NCBI RefSeq assembly: GCF_011617245.1
Contig: NZ_CP050152.1
Coordinates: 1,178,001-1,242,000, forward strand
DNA: 64,000 nucleotides
Reading direction: 5' to 3'
DNA from: Brevibacterium atlanticum
GTDB taxonomy: Bacteria; Actinomycetota; Actinomycetes; Actinomycetales; Brevibacteriaceae
Below, one piece after another: positions 18,872 to 26,697 of the stretch (position 1 is the stretch's first letter; each line of letters opens with the position of its first letter). The translations under genes were made by a program, and so were the position numbers. Under the pieces are notes generated by a model, which saw nothing but the letters and a program-made list of their open reading frames with translations, was not told the DNA's origin and made no database searches.

Positions 18872-21694
18872 GTGAGCATGTTGACGACTACAGGACACCG
18901 ACTGCCCGGAGCCCCCGGCCGATTGGTCACCGAGACCGCCGCCTGGGGTGCCCTGATCACTCTGGTCGCGATCAGCTATGTGGTCGCAGGCACCAGCGGG
19001 CTGACGGACACAGTGGGCGGTCGCGCGTTCACCACGATTGCCGAGTCCATCAGTGCCGGCGAGTTCGACAACCGCATGGGCAGCCTGTCGCTGCTCATCG
19101 TCTTCGCCCTCTCCTGCGCCGGCCTCTTCATCCCCACCAAGGTCTTCGCCGCTCGGCCACCCGCCGTGCGCAAGACCGCACTGAGCATCTCCGCCATCGT
19201 CGAGGCGGCCCTGCTCATCGTTCTCAGCCTCGCCCCGAGCGCATGGCTGACCTGGATCGCAGGTCTGTTCCTCGGTGCCGTGGTCGGACTGCTCATGAGC
19301 ATCAACCCGTTCACGAACGAGAAGCCCTGGCGGCGTGTGGGAATTCCCGCGGCGGTCCTCGTCTTCGTCTCCTGTGCGTTCCAGATCCTCGGCGGTTCGG
19401 CCGCGGGTACGCAGGCGCTGGGATGGATGAGCCTGTTGGTGGGCATCGGCATAGTCATCGGCGCCATCATCATCTTCCTCACCCCCGAACGGGCCCTGCA
19501 CGCGGAGACCGCGACCACCGGTTCGTTCCCCGAGCTCAAGGCTCGCGTGGCCAGACCGCCGGAGGCGATCGCGAACCCCTGGGTGTGCGTCGGACTCTTC
19601 GCCGTCCTCGGCGCGACCTTCATCCTGGCTCAGCCCACAGCGGTCGGTCACGGCTACGGGCAGGCCGGATTCGCGCTCATCATCGCGTGCAGCCTCGTCG
19701 GATGGGCGATCGGATTCGAAATGGGACCGACCTTCGCCCCCGGCATGTCGCGTCCCCGCGTGTCCACCTTCGCACTCCTCGTCGCCGGCGTCCTGCTGCT
19801 GGCGACCGGAGCCATCGGAGAACTCTCCGGCAAGGTCGTGCTGTCGGCGGTGATCGCGTTCCTCGTCGGCATCGGCGTGCGTGCCCAGCCCTACGACTTC
19901 TCCCGCCGGTATGGGGCCGTCGGCGGTGCGGGCCTGGCCATCGTCATCAACGCGCTCGACCTCGGCGGCACCGTCGACGTCGGTTCGAGCCCTGACTGGG
20001 TGCTCGCCCCCAGCGATGTCACCTTCCTCGTCTTCGGCATCGCCGCGCTCATCGCCGGCGTGATCGGTCTCTTCACCTTCGATCCGCACAAGCTGCAGGG
20101 TCTGTCCGTGGACATCGTCCACGGCTTCCGCCCGCCCAATCAGGCCGAGAGCTCGGCCGGTGGGCTGAGCAATTCGGCCGAGCGCCTCGGTGCCGGGTTC
20201 TTCATCGCCGTCGAAGGCGGGGACGGGTCGGGCAAGACCACCCAGATCAAGCGGATCTCCCGTGCTCTGGCCGATGACGGCTACCATGTGGAGTCCACTC
20301 GCGAACCCGGCGGAACCGAGCTGGGCACGAAGATCCGGTCCGTCCTCTTCGATGCCGAACCGCCGAGCACCCGCACCGAGGCGCTGCTCTTCGCCGCTGA
20401 CCGTGCCCACCATGTGGCATCGCTGGTCGATCCCAGCCTGGACGAGGGCGCCATCGTCATCACCGATCGGTACATCGATTCGACGATCGCCTACCAGGCA
20501 GCCGGCCGCAGCTTCGACGAGAAGACGATCCTCGCGCTGAGCCGGTGGGCCACCCAGGGATTGGTCCCGCATCTGACGATCGTCCTCGACATCGAGCCCG
20601 AGGTTTCCGCCGAGCGGATGGGCAAGCGCGGTGAGAGCAATTATCTCGATGAGGAGAACCAGCAGTTCCACCAGCGTGTTCGCCAGACCTACCTGTCGCG
20701 TGCCCACAAGGAACCCGACCGTTACGTCGTCCTCGACGCCTCGGTGGGAGCCGATGAGCTGACCGGGCAGATCCTGCAGGCGATCCGAGCTCGGCTGCCG
20801 CAGGCACTCGTCACCCGTGACGGTGCTGCCGGCAGTGATTCCACCGTCGCCGAGGTGGGGGCTGAGCAGTCAGCGGATGTGCCGTCCGACTCGGATGCCG
20901 ATTCCGTGTCGGCAGCGGGGCAGAACGAGGATTCGGCCGCCGATCCACTCGACCCGGAGAGGGCTGAATCATCGTCCGCCGCGGCTGCGGAGTCGGACGG
21001 TGAACAGGTCACGGATGCGGACTCGGACGACGCTTCGACCTCCGACCCCGATGCCGGTTCATGGCATGAGCGCGGACCGCGCTTCGTGCCGGTGACCAAC
21101 GATCGCTTCATCCCCAACTCCATCACCGACGACGAGGCCGCGCACTCCGGAGCCATCCCCACCGAACGGGTCGACCTCGGTGCTGATCTGCGCGAGGACG
21201 TGGCCGCCTCGGCGAGCGAGACGACGGCATCGTCGCCCGCGAAGACCTCGACCGGCGAGGACGACTCCACGACGGTGCTGCCCGCACGCGGACTCACCGC
21301 CGACGCGCTCATCGACGACACCGACGACGAGGACGGTGTGCCGACCGACCGCATCGAGACGGACGACGCGGAGACGGACGACGCGGAGACGGACGATCCC
21401 GACGAGGCCGAGACCCGTGTGGTCAAGCAGGTCGACCCGGAGGAAGCGGAGACACGGGTCGTCGAACGCTCCAGCCGTGACCAGCAGGGCGACCCGGGCG
21501 ACTCGCACGTTGACGGCGACCGCGTCGACACGACCGACGACGCAGAGACCACGGTCCTGCCGGTCCGCAGCGCCCGCGACATGAGCCGCGAACGCCTGCA
21601 GGCACAAGCCGAGATCGAACGACAGGCCAGGGAACGGCTGCGCAGACAGCGCGAACGCAACAACCGCCGCTTCAACAACCCGGAGGGATCCTGA
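18872..21694 (+). CDS. tmk: thymidylate kinase fused to an N-terminal multi-pass membrane domain, acidic tail
   Basis: The 940 residues have three parts. Residues 1-415 hold about a dozen hydrophobic helices, an MFS-like or unassigned membrane module. Residues ~440-650 are a complete dTMP kinase: P-loop FIAVEGGDGSGKTTQ near 445, TREPGGTELGTKIR, then FAADRAHHV and VITDRYIDSTIAYQA. Residues ~650-940 are an acidic, Thr-containing tail ending in Arg-rich RERLRRQRERNNRRFNN. The kinase makes dTDP from dTMP and normally is a soluble ~210-residue enzyme. Streptomyces has comparable membrane-fused Tmk proteins next to topA and holB. The membrane part's purpose is unknown. The gene overlaps no neighbour; holB starts one base after the stop. 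Confidence 0.93.
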   Translation: MSMLTTTGHRLPGAPGRLVTETAAWGALITLVAISYVVAGTSGLTDTVGGRAFTTIAESISAGEFDNRMGSLSLLIVFALSCAGLFIPTKVFAARPPAVRKTALSISAIVEAALLIVLSLAPSAWLTWIAGLFLGAVVGLLMSINPFTNEKPWRRVGIPAAVLVFVSCAFQILGGSAAGTQALGWMSLLVGIGIVIGAIIIFLTPERALHAETATTGSFPELKARVARPPEAIANPWVCVGLFAVLGATFILAQPTAVGHGYGQAGFALIIACSLVGWAIGFEMGPTFAPGMSRPRVSTFALLVAGVLLLATGAIGELSGKVVLSAVIAFLVGIGVRAQPYDFSRRYGAVGGAGLAIVINALDLGGTVDVGSSPDWVLAPSDVTFLVFGIAALIAGVIGLFTFDPHKLQGLSVDIVHGFRPPNQAESSAGGLSNSAERLGAGFFIAVEGGDGSGKTTQIKRISRALADDGYHVESTREPGGTELGTKIRSVLFDAEPPSTRTEALLFAADRAHHVASLVDPSLDEGAIVITDRYIDSTIAYQAAGRSFDEKTILALSRWATQGLVPHLTIVLDIEPEVSAERMGKRGESNYLDEENQQFHQRVRQTYLSRAHKEPDRYVVLDASVGADELTGQILQAIRARLPQALVTRDGAAGSDSTVAEVGAEQSADVPSDSDADSVSAAGQNEDSAADPLDPERAESSSAAAAESDGEQVTDADSDDASTSDPDAGSWHERGPRFVPVTNDRFIPNSITDDEAAHSGAIPTERVDLGADLREDVAASASETTASSPAKTSTGEDDSTTVLPARGLTADALIDDTDDEDGVPTDRIETDDAETDDAETDDPDEAETRVVKQVDPEEAETRVVERSSRDQQGDPGDSHVDGDRVDTTDDAETTVLPVRSARDMSRERLQAQAEIERQARERLRRQRERNNRRFNNPEGS
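21356..21400 (+). repeat. 15-base tandem repeat in the tmk tail
   Basis: Three successive 15-base units (GAGACGGACGACGCG twice, then a variant) encode ETDDA-type repeats in the acidic tail of the tmk fusion. Confidence 0.85.
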
Positions 21695-21695
21695 G

Positions 21696-22853
21696 GTGAG
21701 CGTCTTCGATGAACTCGTCGGCCAGGACGACGTGGTCACCCAGCTCGGCTACGCCTTGGACGATCCGACCGCGATGACCCACGCATGGCTCTTCACCGGC
21801 CCACCCGGATCGGGACGCTCGAACGCCGCCAGGGCGTTTGCCGCCGCTCTGATCTCGGGCGGGACGGAGTCGAATGATGTGACGTCCAGGGTGCTCTCGG
21901 GGCACCACGAATCACTGACGATCATGTCGACGCAGAAGTCGGTCATCGCGATCGACGAGGTCAGGGAGCTCGTGGCGACGGCACAGTCGGCGCCGGTGAA
22001 CTCGCAGTGGCGCGTCGTGATCATCGAGGACGCCGACCGGATGATGGAGCGCACCGCGAACGTGCTGCTCAAAGCCATCGAAGAGCCGCCGCCTGCGACG
22101 GTGTGGCTGCTGTGCGCGCCCAGCCCGATCGATGTGCTCACCACCATCAGGTCGCGGTGTCGACCGGTGCGTCTGCGGATCCCCTCGCGGGAGGCTGTGG
22201 CTCAGCTGCTGATGCAGCGTGACAACGTCAGCGAGGAACGGGCGCAGTGGGCTGCGGCCGTGGCCCAGAACCACATCGGCCGGGCAAAGCACCTGGCCTT
22301 GAACGAATCGGCCGACGCCGAACGCAGACAGATCCTCGCCATACCGGGCAAACTCACTTCGGTAGGGGCGACGATCCGGCTGGCCGGGCGCATCGTCGAC
22401 GAAGCTGCGGAGACGGCGAAGTCGCGTGTCGAGGAGCGCAATGCCGCCGAACGCAGCGATCTGATGACCACCTTGGGAATCGAGGGGGAGAAGACCATTC
22501 CGCCCTCGGCCAGAGCCCAGATCAGAAAGCTCGAGGAAGAGCAGAAGAGGCGTTCCGTGCGGGCACGCAACGACGAGCTCGACCGGATCTTCCTCGAACT
22601 GATGAGCCTCTACCGCGACATTCTCATGTACCAGCTGGGGATCCGCGAAGGATGGATCAATGCCGGCGAGGTCGACCTCATCGCCGAGCAGGCGAACCGG
22701 GACGGACCGGATACGACTCTGCTGCGCATCGACGCGATCACCGAGGCCAGGCGGCGTCTGCAGACGAACATGTCCCCGGTTCTCATCGTCGAATCCGCGT
22801 TCGTTCTGCTGTCCAATCCCTGGCTGCAGGACGACCGCACCGGAGCACTCTGA
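21696..22853 (+). CDS. holB: DNA polymerase III delta' subunit
   Basis: This is the clamp-loader delta' subunit (385 residues, GTG start). The AAA+ domain begins VFDELVGQDDVVTQLGYAL. The P-loop is GPPGSGRS at 35-42 with Arg in place of the catalytic Lys, as expected for the inactive delta' ATPase. The SRC-containing segment TTIRSRCRPVRLR is present. The region where delta' proteins usually carry four zinc cysteines (about residues 53-75) has none. A charged helical part precedes the C-terminal oligomerisation domain. It is co-transcribed with tmk. Confidence 0.92.
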   Translation: MSVFDELVGQDDVVTQLGYALDDPTAMTHAWLFTGPPGSGRSNAARAFAAALISGGTESNDVTSRVLSGHHESLTIMSTQKSVIAIDEVRELVATAQSAPVNSQWRVVIIEDADRMMERTANVLLKAIEEPPPATVWLLCAPSPIDVLTTIRSRCRPVRLRIPSREAVAQLLMQRDNVSEERAQWAAAVAQNHIGRAKHLALNESADAERRQILAIPGKLTSVGATIRLAGRIVDEAAETAKSRVEERNAAERSDLMTTLGIEGEKTIPPSARAQIRKLEEEQKRRSVRARNDELDRIFLELMSLYRDILMYQLGIREGWINAGEVDLIAEQANRDGPDTTLLRIDAITEARRRLQTNMSPVLIVESAFVLLSNPWLQDDRTGAL

Positions 22854-22902
22854 GTCTGGCCTGTGCAGTCGCGGCCTCGATCGCGGGGGAGGCGGGCCGG
22901 TC

Positions 22903-24021
22903 TCAGGCCTCTGAGAGGAGTTCCGTCACGAGGGCGGCGGTGAGTTCGACTCGGCGGGGTATCCAGATCTGAAGAGCGTGCTCGGTGCGCGCATGGGAGC
23001 CTCCGCCGACGGTGCCGAGACCATCCAAGGTCGGGGTGCCGACTCCGGCGGTGAAGTTCCCGTCCGACCCGCCGCCGACGGCGACGGAACGCAGGGGAGG
23101 GTGCCCGAGCTTCCCGGCGAGGCGCTGGGCCCGGGCGTAGAGTCCCATGGCCATGTCCTCTTCGAGCGGGGCCCGGTTGATTCCGCCCTTGAGTTCGACC
23201 TTCGCGCCGGCGACGGTGGGGCTCAGTGTGCGCAGTGCGTCGTCGATGCGCACCTGCTCACTCGCCGAGGCTGCTCTCGAGTCGATCCCGACGACGGCCT
23301 TGGCCGGCACCGTGTTCGTCGTCGATCCGCTCGACATCACCGTCGGCACGACCGAGGTGCCCGCCGAGGGTCTGTGCAGTTTCGCGATCTCGACGATCTG
23401 ATTGGCCACCTCGATGGTGGCGTTGATGCCCTTCTCCGGTTCGACACCGGCATGGGCGGCGAGGCCGGTGACTTCGAGCTGGTAGATCGCGACGCCCTTG
23501 CGGGCGATCTTCACCGCACCGTCTGCTGCTCCGCTTTCGAAGACGAGCGCGGCCATCGCGCCGCGCGCCTCCTCCTCGATGATCGTTCGGGAGCCGGGGG
23601 AGCCGAGTTCTTCGTCGGCGGTGATGAGGAGGCTGACTCCGTCGAGGCTGCCCTGTTCGGCACGGACCTTCGCCAGCGCATAGAGGGCGATGAGCAGTCC
23701 GCCCTTCATATCGTCGGCGCCGGGGCCGCGGACGACTCCGTCCTTGACCGAGTACGGGAAGTCTGTGAGCGTTCCGGTCGGCCAGACGGTGTCGTGGTGG
23801 CCGATGAGGACGACTCTGCGAGGGCCGGTGCCGAAACGCCAGAGTACGTGCGGGTGGCCGTCGGTGTCGATGATGCGGGGAGCGGCGCCGAGGAGCCCGG
23901 TGCCGATGCGGGAGACGAGCCGGGCGCTGCGGGCCAGAGATTCGGGGTCGTTGGAGAACGACTCGCATTCGATGAGCGCCTGGAAGTCACTCATGAAGTC
24001 GTCGGAGTCGAACTCTGCCAC
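22903..24021 (-). CDS. M20-family metallopeptidase (carboxypeptidase G2-like)
   Basis: This is a dizinc aminoacyl or peptidyl hydrolase of about 372 residues. Metal and catalytic motifs are GHHDTVWPTGTL, GPGADDMKGGLL and ITADEELGSPGSR, with GGGSDGNFTAGVGTPTLDGLG near the C-terminus and a dimerisation-domain signature TGLAAHAGVEPEKGINA. This arrangement matches glutamate carboxypeptidase-type M20 enzymes. GTG 24021 is chosen because AGAAGG sits eight bases upstream; GTG 24030 and ATG 24084 are in frame. No signal peptide is seen, so it is probably cytoplasmic. A TAACCT -10-like box lies upstream near 24060. Confidence 0.9.
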   Translation of the reverse strand: MAEFDSDDFMSDFQALIECESFSNDPESLARSARLVSRIGTGLLGAAPRIIDTDGHPHVLWRFGTGPRRVVLIGHHDTVWPTGTLTDFPYSVKDGVVRGPGADDMKGGLLIALYALAKVRAEQGSLDGVSLLITADEELGSPGSRTIIEEEARGAMAALVFESGAADGAVKIARKGVAIYQLEVTGLAAHAGVEPEKGINATIEVANQIVEIAKLHRPSAGTSVVPTVMSSGSTTNTVPAKAVVGIDSRAASASEQVRIDDALRTLSPTVAGAKVELKGGINRAPLEEDMAMGLYARAQRLAGKLGHPPLRSVAVGGGSDGNFTAGVGTPTLDGLGTVGGGSHARTEHALQIWIPRRVELTAALVTELLSEA

Positions 24022-24222
24022 GGATGCCACCTTCTGTCCTCGCTGATCGTCTGTCCTGTCCAGGTTAGCGTGCTCCGGTCGCATGCCTTCACCCGCTGTC
24101 CCGATCGGGTTCGCCGGCGCCGAGGTGGCCCGCCATGATGCCTGAATGCTTGGTCCCCGATCCGATCGGATGTGCTGTCCGCGAGGTCCCCGCGGGTACC
24201 TCGAATGGGATCGTCGCTCGTT

Positions 24223-24252
24223 TTGACCACCGGCACTCTGGTTGGCTAAAGT
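24223..24252 (+). promoter_or_regulatory. promoter of tRNA-Thr
   Basis: TTGACC (24223-24228), an 18-base spacer and TAAAGT (24247-24252) form a good sigma-70-type promoter 11 bases before the tRNA. Confidence 0.7.
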
Positions 24253-24262
24253 TGGGTCGGTT

Positions 24263-24335
24263 GCCGCCTTAGCTCAGTCGGCAGAGCGATTCACTCGTAA
24301 TGAATAGGTCGCGGGTTCGATTCCCGCAGGCGGCT
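24263..24335 (+). tRNA. tRNA-Thr (anticodon CGT)
   Basis: The 73-base cloverleaf has acceptor GCCGCCT/AGGCGGC with discriminator T, a D arm GCTC/GAGC, an anticodon stem ATTCA/TGAAT around CTCGTAA with CGT at 24296-24298, and a T arm GCGGG-TTCGATT-CCCGC. CGT reads the Thr codon ACG. The CCA end is not encoded. Confidence 0.97.
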
Positions 24336-24344
24336 CGGCAACAT

Positions 24345-24372
24345 CACCCCAGGTCAATGGCCTGGGGTGTTT
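24345..24372 (+). terminator. terminator after tRNA-Thr
   Basis: CACCCCAGG (24345-24353), a 7-base loop and CCTGGGGTG (24361-24369) are followed by TTT. Confidence 0.8.
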
Positions 24373-24656
24373 CCGTTGCTGGCACCGTCCTCCTCTCGAC
24401 GTGTGCCCCCGGCGGACCCCCGCGACTTCATTCAAATCTTCCTCAATTCCGGCAGTTCGCCTGGGGCTGTTTGCCGGTTGACCAACTGGCCTGCGGTTGA
24501 TGAAGAATGGAGACTATGGCCGCTTACCGGAAGCCTCGGAGGACTGGTCAGCTACGTGCATTCGGTGCCATTCCCGCGGTGCCGTGGTTCCTCGCGCCAT
24601 TCGCATTCGCGCTCAGCAGCCGCAGGTGCAGAGCCGGACAAGCGAAGAACGATGCT
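24373..24656. other. spacer of atypical composition between tRNA-Thr and the DUF3841-type gene
   Basis: This stretch is visibly lower in G+C than its surroundings. An open frame continues upstream from the DUF3841-type gene to ATG 24507/24516 but its translation does not look like the family. No second gene, att repeat of the tRNA 3' end or integrase is seen. Confidence 0.4.
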
Positions 24657-25229
24657 GTGACTTTGTGCACTTTTCAGTCTCGCGAGGCTTATGAGGTGCT
24701 TCAGGAAGAGGGAGTGCTGATAGGCGACGCGACTCGTGGATGGGACGAGTTCCAGGAAGCCTGCCTTTGGCTGGATCGCACCATGGGCAGCCGAGGGATC
24801 TCCGGTCCTGCCGGCGCTCTTCTCTGGTTCTGGCCCGATCCTTCGGGGCGGAGAATCCGCTCCCATGCGAGGCAGGCCAGGGGAGACGTCATGCTCACGG
24901 TCAGACTTCCCACCGAAAGATTTCTTGTCAGCGAGTTCGTTGACTGGCACAGTGTGCTCAATCGCACGCTGCACGTTCCTCAGCGAATCGGTGAGACCGA
25001 AACTGACTGGGACCAGCGGTCGAGGCAACAGTGGAATGATTTCAAGGCAAGGGCGGGCGAACTCGTACGAGGACCGACCGACAGATTGCCGACAGACCTG
25101 CGCGCCGAACTGGAGAGGTCATGGCTCCAGATCTTCGACCCAACGACGTGGCATCCCGACTCGACCCTGCAGGCCACAGCGCGTGAGCTGCCGAGCTCGG
25201 AAATAGTCAGCGCGGTGCGAATCCTCTGA
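24657..25229 (+). CDS. DUF3841-type protein of unknown function
   Basis: The 190 residues from GTG 24657 begin VTLCTFQSREAYEVLQEEG, the characteristic opening of the DUF3841 family. WDEFQEACLWLDRTMGSRG, ALLWFWPD, and VSEFVDWHSVLNRTLHVP, which is also typical, follow. No catalytic motif is recognised and the family's function is not known to me. In-frame ATGs at 24507 or 24516 would add 47-50 residues without family resemblance. The gene sits directly behind a tRNA gene in lower-G+C DNA, which suggests acquisition by transfer. It ends 16 bases before a convergent lipoprotein gene. Confidence 0.7.
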   Translation: MTLCTFQSREAYEVLQEEGVLIGDATRGWDEFQEACLWLDRTMGSRGISGPAGALLWFWPDPSGRRIRSHARQARGDVMLTVRLPTERFLVSEFVDWHSVLNRTLHVPQRIGETETDWDQRSRQQWNDFKARAGELVRGPTDRLPTDLRAELERSWLQIFDPTTWHPDSTLQATARELPSSEIVSAVRIL

Positions 25230-25245
25230 TCGATAACATACGTCC

Positions 25246-26004
25246 TCAGGACGAGAGTCGATCGGCGGCGATCGCGGCGATCGGTCTGAGGATCTTCTCG
25301 CTGGTCATCCGGGTGAAGCCTTCAACATCATCGGAGTAGTCGATCTCCTCGCCGTCGACCGTGTAGAGACTGCCCTCCGGATGGCCGTACTGCTCATACG
25401 GCCGTGCATCGATGGCCATCTCGAAGACAACATGCTCGAGGGCACAGGTGATCGTCTGAGCCTCATGGACCTGGACGCATTCGGCATCGCCGAGGGCGCT
25501 CTTGTCTCCCTGCGGCAGGTCGCCGTTCTTCTCCATGTAGTCGGCATCGCCGGCGTGCAGGATGCGAGAGCTGAGGTTGACGACGACATTGCCGTCGGCC
25601 AAACTCAGTCCCTCCATGTCGAAGCCCGCGCTCGTCAGGCACGTGCCCTCCGGCACAGTCTCCTTCTCACTGCCGGAGCCGATGTCGATGATCGTCATCG
25701 TCGTCGGACTCGGCTTCTGCCCGGTTTCGACGACATCGGGCAGGACCGCCTTGATCGTGCCCTCGTCCGTGAGGGCACAGGCCGAGGGCCACTTGTCGAA
25801 CTCGAATGCGCCGGAGGAATGAGTCGGCAGATCAAGGTCGATCACTGCACCTTCGTAGTCAGGTTGGGACACCACCTCGATCGGCTTCGACTGACCCTCG
25901 TCGTCCTGCGCCGTCGATGACTGCCCGCTGCAGGCCGTGAGCCCCACGAGGACTGCTGCGCCGGCCGCCATCGTGGCAGTGCTGCGGTGACGTGCTGAGA
26001 TCAA
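25246..26004 (-). CDS. secreted lipoprotein of unknown function
   Basis: A predicted lipoprotein of 252 residues: signal peptide MISARHRSTATMAAGAAVLV with lipobox GLTACSGQ (Cys at about residue 25), then a Ser/Gln/Asp-rich linker and a folded domain. Paired cysteines (WPSACALTD, EGTCLTSA, DAECVQVH, TITCALEH) suggest two disulfides outside the cell. WPSACALTDEGTIKAVLP vaguely recalls DUF3558-type lipoproteins, but I cannot confirm it. It lies 39 bases downstream of, and on the same strand as, the small cationic secreted protein, so the two probably share a transcript. Confidence 0.82.
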   Translation of the reverse strand: MISARHRSTATMAAGAAVLVGLTACSGQSSTAQDDEGQSKPIEVVSQPDYEGAVIDLDLPTHSSGAFEFDKWPSACALTDEGTIKAVLPDVVETGQKPSPTTMTIIDIGSGSEKETVPEGTCLTSAGFDMEGLSLADGNVVVNLSSRILHAGDADYMEKNGDLPQGDKSALGDAECVQVHEAQTITCALEHVVFEMAIDARPYEQYGHPEGSLYTVDGEEIDYSDDVEGFTRMTSEKILRPIAAIAADRLSS

Positions 26005-26043
26005 TCGAGACCCTTCCCTTTGTCCGAAGGCGCAGCGAGAGAG

Positions 26044-26445
26044 CTACTTCCTCTTCGGCTTGAACGAGGTGGAGCACTTCCAGGTCGTCTTGCCTTTCTT
26101 CGCGACCACGGTCACGGAGACCTTCTTCCCCGGAGTGGCTCCGGAAATATAGTACTTGAGGGTCGCTTTGCCCTTCTTCGATGCGGTCGCCTTCTTCTGA
26201 GTCTTCGTCGTCTTGTAATGAGCGACAGTCGTCACCTTGGCCTTGGCCCCGACCTTGGAGACGTTGACGTTGGTGTAGGAGTACTGGCGGGGTTTCGAGA
26301 TCGACATCTTCGCCGAGCACTTCTTCGTTGCCGCCTCGGCGGGCTGGGCATCGACGGCGATGGGGCCGGCGAGGAGGCCTGCGGCCAGTGTGAGCGCCAA
26401 GAGCTTCGAGCCCGCTTTCGTGCGGGCAGGGGTGGTCAAGGACAT
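26044..26445 (-). CDS. small secreted cationic protein
   Basis: The 133-residue product has a classical signal peptide (GSKLLALTLAAGLLAGPIAV, cut after AEA at about residue 38). The mature ~95 residues are very lysine-rich (for example KTTKTQKKATASKKGKATLK) and end in FKPKRK. Two cysteines, one near each end (KKCSAKM and TWKCSTSF), probably close a beta-sandwich-like domain. GGAG precedes the ATG and a TATGAT -10 box lies at 26482-26487 on this strand. No function is recognised. A role in binding wall polymers or DNA, or an antimicrobial role, are only guesses. Confidence 0.8.
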   Translation of the reverse strand: MSLTTPARTKAGSKLLALTLAAGLLAGPIAVDAQPAEAATKKCSAKMSISKPRQYSYTNVNVSKVGAKAKVTTVAHYKTTKTQKKATASKKGKATLKYYISGATPGKKVSVTVVAKKGKTTWKCSTSFKPKRK

Positions 26446-26481
26446 GATTCTCCAAGGGATTCCGAGCTGATGTGTCGACTT

Positions 26482-26487
26482 ATCATA
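26482..26487 (-). promoter_or_regulatory. -10 box for the secreted protein/lipoprotein pair
   Basis: TATGAT on the minus strand, 36 bases before ATG 26445, in an AT-rich stretch. No clear -35 was found. Confidence 0.4.
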
Positions 26488-26597
26488 ATCACTTCTGTCG
26501 TCGAAAGGAAACGCTAGATTTTCGACAACTGGGGAAGTCGCTGACGCATGAGCGCAAAACCGAAATCACGCTGCCTGCGACGGCATTCGTGCGTGTG

Positions 26598-26626
26598 TTG
26601 CTCGTCACTGGAAACTGGGACACAAT
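26598..26626 (+). promoter_or_regulatory. fadA promoter
   Basis: TTGCTC (26598-26603), a 17-base spacer and CACAAT (26621-26626). Transcription would start near 26633, just before the palindrome at 26643. Confidence 0.5.
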
Positions 26627-26642
26627 GGGGGTGCGAATGTTA

Positions 26643-26658
26643 CTGAACGATCGATCAG
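26643..26658 (+). promoter_or_regulatory. candidate operator in the fadA leader
   Basis: CTGAACGATCGATCAG is a 16-base palindrome with a single mismatched pair, centred on CGATCG. It lies just downstream of the predicted start site, a position suited to repression by a TetR-type fatty-acid regulator. Confidence 0.5.
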
Positions 26659-26697
26659 ATCTAGTGGTCGGTCTTCCATCCAGACTGTGAGGAACAC

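Noticed and set aside
18773..20707. A 644-residue open frame opposite the tmk membrane domain
   Set aside because: It is a shadow frame rich in Asp, Gly and Arg with no membrane or catalytic motif; the plus frame has clear helices and the kinase.
24263..24335. tRNA-Thr as an att site of an integrated element
   Set aside because: No repeat of the tRNA 3' end, integrase or phage gene is found nearby; only composition and the DUF3841-type gene hint at transfer.
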